Source: an uncultured Caldilineaceae bacterium
Lineage (GTDB): Bacteria > Chloroflexota > Anaerolineae > Caldilineales > Caldilineaceae
Assembly: GCA_958295915.1 (NCBI GenBank)
Contig: OY282381.1
Location: forward strand, 62,001 to 126,000
Reading direction: 5' to 3'
DNA: 64,000 bases
Part shown: positions 35,209 through 43,111 of the stretch, in pieces
Layout: the number at the start of each line of letters is the position of its first letter
How positions within the stretch are numbered: the first letter of the stretch is position 1
Notes under the pieces: generated by a model
The model's input: only the letters and a program-made list of their open reading frames with translations
What the model was told of the DNA's origin: nothing
The model's database searches: none
Translations under genes and position numbers: made by a program

Positions 35209-36234
35209 TCACATGCCATGATCTTGGCAGGTTTCCACAATCGCTTTCAGATTGACCACCGGGGCCTGTAACGGGACAGCGCATTCTGGCGCAATGATAT
35301 CCACGCCAGCGTCGATTGCGGCTTGCGCCTCCGCGCGCGCCTCCTCTGGGCCGCGGGCATAGAGCGTGACCGGGTTATTGACATTGCCCGCCAGCTTCAT
35401 CTTGCCAGCCGCCTTTTCCACCATCTCAACAGGCGGGTTGGCAGACTCGAAATGATAGCAAGCAAAGCCCGCTTCGCTAAAATACTCCACCCGATCCAGC
35501 GTCTTGCCGCAGCAATGCAGGATCACAGGGGCCTGCACCTGGGACACCAACTCCTGATGATGGGGCAAAAGGAAATCCCGATACATAGTGTTGCGCACCA
35601 GATCTCCGGTCGCGTGATCGGCCCAGACTACGGCATCCGCGCCGGCCTCCAGCTGGGCTTCGGCATAGGCAAGCGGCACGGGCGCCAGCGTCTCCAGCGA
35701 TTTGCGCACCCGATCCGGATCCATGATCGTATCGAAGAGAAACTCTTGCGTGTTGTAGCAGTGATAGGAAAGGGTCCACGGCCCCATCACCTTGCCCAGG
35801 ATCATAACCTCATCTCCGAAATGCCGCTTCAACAGGCGGATGGCATCGATGGAACATTTGACATACTTGTCTTCCAGAAACGAATCGGGAAAGCCATCGG
35901 GCAGCTTGATTTCTGCATCGCGGTCAGACCACGGCGAATCGGTCGGGTTGGGCATCATATCCGTATCCGACCAGTCCACCTGGCAACCGAGCGCCACCGC
36001 CTCCTGGGCGATACTGAATATCGGCATTACGCTGTCAAATCCCATCACCTCGTGCGCGCCCGCCGCCAATGTCGCCATCGGCTCCGGTTCGATATTGGCG
36101 GCGGGGAAATGGGCGCCAGTGATATCCATCAGTTCATAGGTGATCACCGACACGATACTGGCCGCCGACGGACGATCCACCGGCTCTCCGTTTAACCCAG
36201 CCATAAACCGCTGCTTTGAACTCATTTGTGCCAT
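35209..36234 (-). CDS. UroD-family cobamide methyltransferase (MtaA/CmuA-like)
   Basis: This 341-residue barrel belongs to the uroporphyrinogen-decarboxylase superfamily, in the methyltransferase branch. It carries the zinc pattern: His-X-Cys in VILHCCGKT near residue 240 and a late Cys in IIAPECAVPLQAPVVNLKA near residue 320. True heme UroD lacks this pattern. Members transfer methyl groups to or from a corrinoid protein. No MttB or MtaB substrate enzyme is in the window, so this protein may itself start the demethylation (inference). The open frame runs upstream to 36477, but AAAGGAAG precedes ATG 36234 and the extension overlaps the next gene and repeat, so I use 36234. Confidence 0.88.
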   Translation of the reverse strand: MAQMSSKQRFMAGLNGEPVDRPSAASIVSVITYELMDITGAHFPAANIEPEPMATLAAGAHEVMGFDSVMPIFSIAQEAVALGCQVDWSDTDMMPNPTDSPWSDRDAEIKLPDGFPDSFLEDKYVKCSIDAIRLLKRHFGDEVMILGKVMGPWTLSYHCYNTQEFLFDTIMDPDRVRKSLETLAPVPLAYAEAQLEAGADAVVWADHATGDLVRNTMYRDFLLPHHQELVSQVQAPVILHCCGKTLDRVEYFSEAGFACYHFESANPPVEMVEKAAGKMKLAGNVNNPVTLYARGPEEARAEAQAAIDAGVDIIAPECAVPLQAPVVNLKAIVETCQDHGM

Positions 36235-36254
36235 TGCTATGCTTCCTTTCATCT

Positions 36255-36277
36255 GGAATCGCAGGCATCTCGCCTGC
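36255..36277 (-). repeat. 5'-end palindrome, GCAGGCG family (copy 7)
   Basis: Read toward the UroD-like gene: GCAGGCGAGATGCCTGC followed by GATTCC. It lies 20 bases before the start codon; the gene's ribosome binding site sits between. Confidence 0.72.
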
Positions 36278-36304
36278 GATGTCTCCGCTCGTGTATACCT
36301 GCCT

Positions 36305-37357
36305 CTACCAACAGTCTGGATCGAGTCCGAGTGTTCGCGCCTCCTGGCAGATGGCAGACCAAGTGGTCTCGTCGATCTCAATGCCTTCGGCTTCCTTGCG
36401 TTGCGCGCTGCGAAACTCCGGCTCGCCCGGAGCCAGAATCTCCTTAAATCCAGGCGCGAGCCGGCTCGATTTGACATGCCGAATCAGCGCCTCTACCTCC
36501 TCATAGTAGGTAGACAGATCGGTGAAATGCTCAATGTTGTAGACAGTAAAGAGCACGCCATTGCTTCTCATGGTATGGGAGCCCGCGGCACAGCCCTCTC
36601 CGCTGAGCGCGCCACCCAGCAATTCTACCACAAAGCTCAAACCATAGCCTTTATGGGCTACGACTCCGCCCATTGGCAGGATAGCGCCAGGTGGATCGGC
36701 CCTGAAATCGTTCGGGTCGGTCGTAGGATTGCCCTGCGCGTCGATGAGCCAGCCCTCGGGCACATGCTTGCCCTGGTTGATGGCAACGCGCACCTTGCCC
36801 TCGGCCACCACAGAGGTAGTCATGTCGACCAGGATGGGATCAGCAGTAGGGCGCGGCGCCGCAAACGCAATGGGGTTGGTGCTGAGACGACCATCCACCC
36901 CCCCAAACGGCGCAATCTGATAGCCAAGTCGGCCAGCATTGACAAAAGCCAGACCGATCATCTTCTGACGCGCTGCCATCAATGGATAGGCGCCCACTCG
37001 ACCTACGTGGCTCGTATTGCGCAGTGTTACTGTGGCGAGGCCATGTTGCCGGGCTTTCTCGATGGCCAGATTCATGGCGAAGGTTGCGCCCACCTGTCCC
37101 AGCGCGCCGCCTGCATCCACAACCGCGGTGCACGGCTTATCGCGAACCACCTCGGGCGTTGCGCGTGGCTGGAAACGCCCATCGCGGATGGCGCGCGTAT
37201 ATTCATAATAGCGGATGGCGCCATGGGAGTCGTGACCAAACAAGTTCGACTCGACCAAATGATCGACCACAGCCCGCGCATCTTCGACGGTGCATCCAGA
37301 AGCTTCAAATAGTGCATAACCGATATCGCGCAGTGTTTGGGGTTGGATGGTAGGCAT
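36305..37357 (-). CDS. Ldh family (malate/L-lactate/ureidoglycolate dehydrogenase-type) oxidoreductase
   Basis: This 350-residue NAD(P)-dependent 2-hydroxyacid dehydrogenase has the non-Rossmann Ldh_2 fold: SNLFGHDSHGAIRYYEY near residue 37 holds the catalytic His, TLRNTSHVGRVGAYPL near residue 110 and IGLAFVNAG near 132 hold substrate and NAD contacts, and KGYGLSFVVELLGGALSG near 240 is the family signature. GGGAG precedes the ATG. It is the first gene of the minus-strand run that continues into the corrinoid set, 71 bases upstream of the UroD-like gene, and may oxidise a hydroxyacid made in the same pathway. Confidence 0.9.
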   Translation of the reverse strand: MPTIQPQTLRDIGYALFEASGCTVEDARAVVDHLVESNLFGHDSHGAIRYYEYTRAIRDGRFQPRATPEVVRDKPCTAVVDAGGALGQVGATFAMNLAIEKARQHGLATVTLRNTSHVGRVGAYPLMAARQKMIGLAFVNAGRLGYQIAPFGGVDGRLSTNPIAFAAPRPTADPILVDMTTSVVAEGKVRVAINQGKHVPEGWLIDAQGNPTTDPNDFRADPPGAILPMGGVVAHKGYGLSFVVELLGGALSGEGCAAGSHTMRSNGVLFTVYNIEHFTDLSTYYEEVEALIRHVKSSRLAPGFKEILAPGEPEFRSAQRKEAEGIEIDETTWSAICQEARTLGLDPDCW

Positions 37358-37503
37358 GATTCTCCCATCTTATCTCATTTGAATATATTTCGTGCATTTA
37401 GCTTACCATACATCAAGGCAGAAGTCGGCAGGAACTCCCGATAGAGCTGTGAAATCTGGGAAGGATTCAGCATACGTCGACTAAGTGAAGATGACGAGAC
37501 TCT

Positions 37504-38937
37504 TCATCGTTCAAGGCTTTCGGCAAGTGGTCGGCCATTGACATGCCCCAACTGCGCCCCCAGCTGGCCCCGTGCCTTGTCCAGATCGGCGTTTTCCAGG
37601 TAGGCCCGCACCTTGTCGAGTGTATAGCGTCGTTCCTCTTCGGAAAGCCCCAAGAGTGGTGGCTGTATCGGATCTAGTTCGAGCGGAACAATACGCGTCA
37701 CGTGTTGCGGTTGGCCGCCATTATCGGGAACAACACGGGTCGCCATGTGGGCGAAAAGAACATGGCGCAGGATATCCGGGTGGCCGATGAAGACGGACGA
37801 ATGGGTGTTGGAGAGCGCCTGACGCAGGGGCCAATCTGCCTGCTCCGGATCCGAAAAATCCGTCACCAGGTTCTGTAATAGATGGGCCATGCTTTTCAGA
37901 CGGGAGGGATGAACGCCGTTCTCCGGCTCCTCAAAGCAAAGGAGACCCTCATGTTCAGGATCGTTTTTCAGCGTGACCAGCGCCAACATCCGCAGTGTGC
38001 CGTCGGAGAGGACCCGGGACGAGAAACGCCGACCATCCTCAACCTTCGCCCAGATTACATATCGATCCAATTTGCGATCTTCTTCCACCTCGACTTGCAC
38101 AATACCAGGGACCCGGTTGGCCAGATCCCGGGAAACGTCGGCCAGCAGCAGCGGATCAGTGGTTTTCATGCGCGCCAGCGCGTTGGGCAGATATTTGCCG
38201 TCGGCGGCCAAAGTATCAGGCGCTATCATCGGACTGGGCTGGCGCAGGACTTCGGGATTGAGTTGAAGAAAGCGCCACGCCCGCATCTCTTCAGCCACAG
38301 CGAAAGCGTGAGGAAACTCTGTGTTCTGAATCCCACTCAGGACAGTCCGTTCCGCCTGCTCTGCCACAACATTGCGCCGTCCGCTTCTGCTGTCTTGATG
38401 CAACGCAAGAGTAGACACGCCCTTTTCCTCATGCGTAGAGATGAAAGGCGATGAGCGTCCACCGGTCATCTTGGGAATCCAGGCGCTTCCCGTCTTCAGA
38501 TCGTAACATTTCGTCCACCGGTCCTCACGGCGTGAAATGGGGGCCAATGATTCATGCTCCACGTAAAGCCGCTCCAGACCCTGGACATCCTTGCGCCGGG
38601 TAATCGTCAATTCGTAGCGCATACGGGGAAATTTCAGTTTTTGGCGCGCGCCCCAATCGTCCTGCACCTGGCGATTTACCAGCATCTCGACCGCAATGCT
38701 GATACGATCGGTCGTCCCACCGTCCGGACGGATGGTGAAGAGTTCGCCTACCTCGCCCCGCAGATCCTGAAACGCCGAGCGCAGGTCGGATTCCGCCAGC
38801 CGCGCCAGCAACTGTAAAGCATCGAAAAGATTGCTCTTGCCCGCCCCATTGGCGCCTACAATGACCTGCAGTGGAGCCAGATTCAGGAAAAAATCCTGAA
38901 ACGTTTTGAAGCCATCGAGTTCGATACGGGTAATCAT
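37504..38937 (-). CDS. AAA_21-type ATPase, unpaired
   Basis: This 477-residue ABC/SMC-class ATPase has Walker A VGANGAGKSNL at residues 27-37 and a late signature/Walker B region SDGTLRMLALVTL near 310 with LLCFEEPENGVHPSRL near 330. A switch segment NTHSSVFIGH follows. Proteins of this kind often pair with a Toprim or DUF4276 (RloB-like) nuclease, but no partner lies on either side. Only a 32-codon open frame (37375-37473) lies between this and the dehydrogenase gene. AGGAGA precedes ATG 38937; the frame extends to 38982 without support. Confidence 0.85.
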   Translation of the reverse strand: MITRIELDGFKTFQDFFLNLAPLQVIVGANGAGKSNLFDALQLLARLAESDLRSAFQDLRGEVGELFTIRPDGGTTDRISIAVEMLVNRQVQDDWGARQKLKFPRMRYELTITRRKDVQGLERLYVEHESLAPISRREDRWTKCYDLKTGSAWIPKMTGGRSSPFISTHEEKGVSTLALHQDSRSGRRNVVAEQAERTVLSGIQNTEFPHAFAVAEEMRAWRFLQLNPEVLRQPSPMIAPDTLAADGKYLPNALARMKTTDPLLLADVSRDLANRVPGIVQVEVEEDRKLDRYVIWAKVEDGRRFSSRVLSDGTLRMLALVTLKNDPEHEGLLCFEEPENGVHPSRLKSMAHLLQNLVTDFSDPEQADWPLRQALSNTHSSVFIGHPDILRHVLFAHMATRVVPDNGGQPQHVTRIVPLELDPIQPPLLGLSEEERRYTLDKVRAYLENADLDKARGQLGAQLGHVNGRPLAESLER

Positions 38938-38970
38938 TGGCTCTCCTACCACAGTTGGCCGGCAATCTCC

Positions 38971-38979
38971 ATTATACCA
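38971..38979 (-). promoter_or_regulatory. Extended -10 promoter for the AAA_21 gene
   Basis: On the minus strand TGGTATAAT (TG-n-TATAAT) ends 34 bases before the start codon. No convincing -35 box is present, as is usual for extended -10 promoters. Confidence 0.45.
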
Positions 38980-39135
38980 CAAATAATCCCACCACGGTTT
39001 GCGTGCAAGGCTGAAATGACAAATATCCGCTGAAAGTCAAATAGGATCTATCATTATGAGACAGGAAAGGGTATGAACGATGAAATCACCTGACAATGCT
39101 CGCAGGAGGCACTGCTGCAGATCGTCCGAAGCAAC

Positions 39136-39167
39136 AGAAAAAGGGGTGACATCTTCTGTCACCCCTT
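39136..39167 (-). terminator. Intrinsic terminator of the LysM/PA14 gene
   Basis: An 11 bp perfect stem (AAGGGGTGACA with TGTCACCCCTT, 39141-39167) with a 5-base loop is followed on the minus strand by a run of T. It lies 40 bases past the stop codon. This is the clearest intrinsic terminator I noticed in the window. Confidence 0.85.
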
Positions 39168-39206
39168 GTGTGGCTGCGCATAGGCGTATCGTACGCCCGT
39201 TCTTTA

Positions 39207-40475
39207 CTATCTTTTCTCCCACCAGACAGAAATCGAAGCCACCCCTTCGGCCTCGAAGTACTCGACTCGAATCGTGTGATTGCCCTCACTCAGATGGATG
39301 TCTCTGAATGTCCCTGTGGCCGGATGGATGGCCCAGTCTGCCAAGATCAGAACATTGTCCACATAGACCCGCACCCCATCATCCGAACGGCTGAAGAAGC
39401 GATACGTGTCAGCCTGAAAGTGGCTGGTGGTTGTCCAGACAGCGCTGAAATTATTACTGAAGAGCCTTCCGTCCGGGCTGCCTGTCAGCCAATCAAAGTG
39501 GACAGCTGCATCCTGTCGGGTCAGGACCGGCGCGCCGCTCAGGTGCCGATTGTTGTAATAGGCGCCCGTCCACACAGCAGTCGTCTGGGGCGGCTCCGGC
39601 GTCGGTGCGACCGGCGGAGCGACATATCCTCCCTGAGGAATCCACAGCCTTGTCCCCCTATACAGAACCTGGTTGACGCTGGAAAGGTCGTTGGCCTGCA
39701 TGATTGCATACACGGTCACGCCATAGCGAGAGGCGATGCGACTCAGTGTATCGCCCTGCCCCACTTCGTGCCATACACCGCCTGTCGGCCCGGCAGTGAC
39801 AGGCTCACCGCCAGTGATATGCCCACCGCCAATGACGTACCCACCGCTACCAGTGCCATGCCCATCGCCGGGAATATGCAGCCTCCGCCCAATGTAAATA
39901 AGATTCACATCATGGAGATAGAAATCAACCACCGCCCGTTGGCACTTGCCCGTATGGGGTTCTCTGTCCGTGTGGACGAACGCCATTTCCGAAATGCGGT
40001 TCCCGTCATTGTTTTCGATCCAGAACCACCAGTTTCCTTTCCGCGTGCCGGGCGTTTGAAGAATGTGGGTGTAATGACCCGGATGGGAATCCTCTCCAGA
40101 AATCGTCCTGGCCACTATCTCCCCGTCTGGCTGCCAACTGAAAACCACCCGATAGCCGCTGACCGGTTGGCCATTCACCCGCACTGTACCCTGCACCTGT
40201 GTGCTGTCCGCATCAGGCTCGCAACTCACCAACTCGCCCCGGTTAAAGAGGTTGTTGAATGCCCTCAGCTCCTCGACTGAAACGCCATAAAAAGCCGCAA
40301 TATTGGCAAGAGTTTCGCCGGGTCTGACGATGTGGTTGTAGTGAGCGGTTGGGCGGTCCAGGGGCGCCGCGACCACAGTCTGTGGCAGCAAGGACAGCAG
40401 CAATGCCGCCACGACTGCCACTGCCGCCAGTTGCGCCCGACAAGTCCATCTGGGAAAAGACCTATCTGCAGACAT
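39207..40475 (-). CDS. Secreted LysM/PA14 protein with a domain inserted into LysM
   Basis: This 422-residue exported protein has a signal peptide to about residue 37. A first LysM begins at 46 (HIVRPGETLANIAAFYGVSVEELRAFNNL), but its closing strand (VNLIYIGRRLHIP) appears only at 190-202. Between them, residues 82-188 form a beta-rich insert (GTVRVNGQPVSGYRVVFSWQ...) bounded by Cys85 and Cys178, a possible disulfide. A complete second LysM lies at 235-280, then a Pro-rich linker and a PA14 domain at about 300-420 (YRFFSRSDDGVRVYVDNVLI). It should bind cell-wall glycan and perhaps carbohydrate through PA14. AAGGAGG lies before ATG 40475. A strong terminator follows. Confidence 0.88.
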   Translation of the reverse strand: MSADRSFPRWTCRAQLAAVAVVAALLLSLLPQTVVAAPLDRPTAHYNHIVRPGETLANIAAFYGVSVEELRAFNNLFNRGELVSCEPDADSTQVQGTVRVNGQPVSGYRVVFSWQPDGEIVARTISGEDSHPGHYTHILQTPGTRKGNWWFWIENNDGNRISEMAFVHTDREPHTGKCQRAVVDFYLHDVNLIYIGRRLHIPGDGHGTGSGGYVIGGGHITGGEPVTAGPTGGVWHEVGQGDTLSRIASRYGVTVYAIMQANDLSSVNQVLYRGTRLWIPQGGYVAPPVAPTPEPPQTTAVWTGAYYNNRHLSGAPVLTRQDAAVHFDWLTGSPDGRLFSNNFSAVWTTTSHFQADTYRFFSRSDDGVRVYVDNVLILADWAIHPATGTFRDIHLSEGNHTIRVEYFEAEGVASISVWWEKR

Positions 40476-41086
40476 CGTAATACCTCCTTTTTAGGTTAGG
40501 ATAAAATGTTAAGGATCAGAAATCCACTTACCTGAAACTACGATAATGAAACACTGTTGCGGCCGTATTTCCGTCGGGTTGCGCCAGTATCGTCATCCAG
40601 ATTCTTGACAACACCTGCAAAGGCATTTTTGCCAACAAAAGCAGTTTCAACATTCTTTACACTTATACTATACGCAGCGTGCCGCGCTATAGTTGCACCG
40701 ATAAGAAACATATTGTCTGAATCAGGATTATTCGGGATGGAAAGATACTCTCAGTTCTTTATACTTGCGATACGCAACGTTCTATGATAAGGTAGCATAG
40801 ATGATGAATAACCGCAATGTTGGTTTTGGCCTCCACGCCACGCCCCCAACACTACGGAGCATCAATCCTCGTCAGCTTTTTGTCTGCCTCCGCGTCCGCG
40901 GAATGTCATTCTCCAATCGTCTAAGTCGGCTATTCTGCGTAATGAAAGACCAGCAACTTTTGCCGGCGCGGTTCGTAATTGTGTGACGAGTAGTAGTCAG
41001 CAGGCAATCACGACCAGTTCGCTGCCTACTACGTACTGACAACTGCTTACGCACGTGATCAACTGACACAGAAGGGACACTACCCC
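40476..41086. other. Divergent gene-free region between the LysM protein and pspA
   Basis: About 600 bases, more AT-rich than its surroundings, separate divergent genes and should contain both promoters. TTGACA at 40603, TATACT near 40669 and TTTACA near 40661 are candidate boxes without a well-spaced pair. Short open frames at 40557 and 40801 have no ribosome binding site or protein-like composition. From 40988 a TAGTAGTCAGCAGG/CTGCCTACTACGTACTG inverted repeat precedes pspA. Confidence 0.4.
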
Positions 41087-41767
41087 ATGGCAAATCTACT
41101 CGAAAAAGTATCCACGCTGATCTCCGCCAACCTGCACGCATTGGTGGATCAGGCATTGAAAAGCAACAGCCCGGCAGTCATCGACCAGTATATCCGTCAG
41201 GTAGAGGACAATCTGGAGGACCTGGAAGACGCGGCCGCGACTGTCGGTGGCGAAGTACGCTCTCTGAGGCGCAAAATGGGCGAATACGACCAGAAGGCTG
41301 AAGAACTGGACAAGGCCATCGACGCCTTCCTGCTCGAAGGAAATGAAGAGTACGCGACCGCGACCCAGAGCAAGCTGAACAGCAACCAGCGCCTGATCGA
41401 GACCTATCGGGAGCAGACCGAACGGCAACAGGAAGAGTACCAGAAGATCCTGAACGCGAAGGTGAAGCTGGAGGCCCGCTTGCAGACGATGAAGCAAGAA
41501 CGGGCAGAGTTGATGGCTTTGCTCGAGCTGGCGAAGAGCAAAGAGACGACTGTCAAAGCGATGAAAAGCCTTGACGATCTGATGGGCGTGGGCGACAGCG
41601 ACATCAGCCGCATCGCTGAGAGCATCTACGGCCGGCTGGACAAAGCCAGCGTCGCCAGCGAAATACGGGCCGCCAGCCTCGACGAGCAGATGGACCGCGT
41701 GCTGGAACGCAGCGCCATCAACAACCAGTTGGCCGAGCGGCGCAAGAAACTGGGCATGGACGAGTAG
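41087..41767 (+). CDS. pspA: PspA/IM30 (Vipp1) family membrane-stress protein
   Basis: This 226-residue almost wholly helical coiled-coil protein matches the PspA/IM30 family over its length: an N-terminal amphipathic helix (MANLLEKVSTLISANLHALVDQA), then heptad-rich segments (AVIDQYIRQVEDNLEDLEDAAA at about 32-53, AEELDKAIDAFLLEGNEEYATA at 70-91) and a late helix. Family members coat and stabilise damaged inner membrane as ESCRT-III-like polymers. It starts a plus-strand series of envelope-linked genes. GAAGGGA precedes the ATG. No PspF-like or PadR regulator is nearby. Confidence 0.9.
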   Translation: MANLLEKVSTLISANLHALVDQALKSNSPAVIDQYIRQVEDNLEDLEDAAATVGGEVRSLRRKMGEYDQKAEELDKAIDAFLLEGNEEYATATQSKLNSNQRLIETYREQTERQQEEYQKILNAKVKLEARLQTMKQERAELMALLELAKSKETTVKAMKSLDDLMGVGDSDISRIAESIYGRLDKASVASEIRAASLDEQMDRVLERSAINNQLAERRKKLGMDE

Positions 41768-41791
41768 GAGAATCCGACCGCAGGCATGGAA

Positions 41792-41834
41792 GCGCAGAGA
41801 ACGCGGCGTGTACAGAAAAGGCGTTCATCTGCGC
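41792..41834. repeat. Imperfect hairpin of the ACGCAGAG family
   Basis: GCGCAGA at 41792 pairs with TCTGCGC at 41828, and AACGC with GCGTT, with a small bulge. It follows pspA by 24 bases. There is no T-run, so it is not a standard terminator. The sequence resembles the copies at 54237 and 55336. Confidence 0.35.
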
Positions 41835-41999
41835 TCTCCGCGGTAGTTTCAGAAGGGCTTCGGTTGCCTGAACCCCGCCCACCACTGACCCGCAGGGAGC
41901 GGATTCCATTTGCGCAACCTGGCTGAGACGAAAATCCGGGCCACCGGGTTGGATGCCGGCAACACCCCAAAAGCAAGCGGCAGGGGGAGATGAACAATA

Positions 42000-42863
42000 G
42001 TGCCAGCGGCGGAGATATTCAGACATACGCTAAAGTCAGGAAGCTACACCAGCATCGATGCAATGGAGCTCCATACTCTGATGGCCGCTATAGATCGCCC
42101 CAATCAGGATGCCCTCTACAGAGCAATCAACATCTTCCAGGATGCGATGCGGCCGTTTATCCTTCGCTGCCTTAGACGGGCGCCTGGCGCTACTGTAGAA
42201 GAGACCATAAGGCGGTCGCTGTTGCCCGCCCAGGCCGATGCTTTCGACCGGAATCTGCGCTGGAGCAACGACCTGGCATCGGTGATAGACGTGAACTACT
42301 TCCCAGCGCTGGTCGAGAAGAATTGGCGCGACGTTTTCGCGCTCGAATTCAAGGGTGACAAGACAATTCTGAAAGAACTAAAGATGATTACCAGTGCGCG
42401 CAACAAGGTGGCGCATCCCGGCACGCAGGACTTGGAGACAGAGTACACCAAGTTGCATCTCGACCACATAGCTTATATGCTCGGAAGAATCAATGCTCCG
42501 GACCATAAGAAAGCTGTGAAAAACATCAGGGCAGCCCTAGTGATTCGTCAGAGAGATAGCGCCGGGGGTATTCAGCCCTTATTAACGACATTGCTGTATT
42601 TCGCGGGCAAGGCTTTATTGGGTCAGAAGGGCAATGCCAGCGGCAGGAGGATGCAGCCTGGCGCCGGCGAGACGAATGCCAACACACTGTACATCGAATG
42701 GCGCAACACGCCCGGCAACACCTGGCCCGCCGGTACGCATGACGAGTTGAACGCCTTCATTCAACATATGGCGGCCCTTGGCATTGGGCCCGCAACGGTA
42801 GATACTGCACAGCAACATGGCTACCCAATTGAATCACGTGCCCAAAATCAGCGCAGACATTGA
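42000..42863 (+). CDS. Swt1-like HEPN domain protein
   Basis: The 287-residue product has a helical HEPN domain of the Swt1/apea type: LYRAINIFQDAMRPFILRCL near residue 38, a WSNDLASVIDVNYFPALVEKNW segment near 88, and the RX4H motif ARNKVAH with Arg134 and His139, the RNase active-site signature of HEPN proteins. After about residue 170 the sequence is less conserved and has no recognised domain. The start is uncertain: GTG 42000 overlaps no good ribosome binding site, and ATG 42063 is an alternative. HEPN RNases occur in toxin-antitoxin, defence and stress modules; no antitoxin (MNT) lies next to it. Confidence 0.75.
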   Translation: MPAAEIFRHTLKSGSYTSIDAMELHTLMAAIDRPNQDALYRAINIFQDAMRPFILRCLRRAPGATVEETIRRSLLPAQADAFDRNLRWSNDLASVIDVNYFPALVEKNWRDVFALEFKGDKTILKELKMITSARNKVAHPGTQDLETEYTKLHLDHIAYMLGRINAPDHKKAVKNIRAALVIRQRDSAGGIQPLLTTLLYFAGKALLGQKGNASGRRMQPGAGETNANTLYIEWRNTPGNTWPAGTHDELNAFIQHMAALGIGPATVDTAQQHGYPIESRAQNQRRH

Positions 42864-42874
42864 GCTTTACTAGT

Positions 42875-42900
42875 GAAAGCCTTCAGGCGCGCTGGGGAAA
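42875..42900 (+). repeat. Direct repeat flanking the coiled-coil gene (left)
   Basis: GAAAGCCTTCAGGCGCGCTG, then GGGAAA. The partner at 43829-43853 reads GAAAGCCTTCAGACGCATGG. Both copies are followed by AGAGACG within 20-25 bases. The rest of 42901-43100 shows no gene. Confidence 0.5.
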
Positions 42901-43111
42901 ACACGCGGCAGAGACGATACCAGCGTGCCTCGCGACCAGAAGGGTGATTCTTCACTGACACGTGGACCAAAATCCAGCTAGGCCGATGGAAGGGGACATG
43001 GGGAACATGGATAGAATCGCTCCACGCCGTGTCCAGAGTCTATAGACCAACAGAAAGCCAGCGTCAGGAAGATGGCGGCGGGGGTAGTCAGACGGAGAGA
43101 GGAGAATATCA

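Noticed and set aside
37375..37473. 32-codon minus-strand frame after the AAA_21 gene
   Set aside because: It is too short to judge and has no homology that I can recognise.
40557..40986. Two short open frames before pspA
   Set aside because: There is no ribosome binding site and no protein-like composition; they lie in a divergent promoter region.
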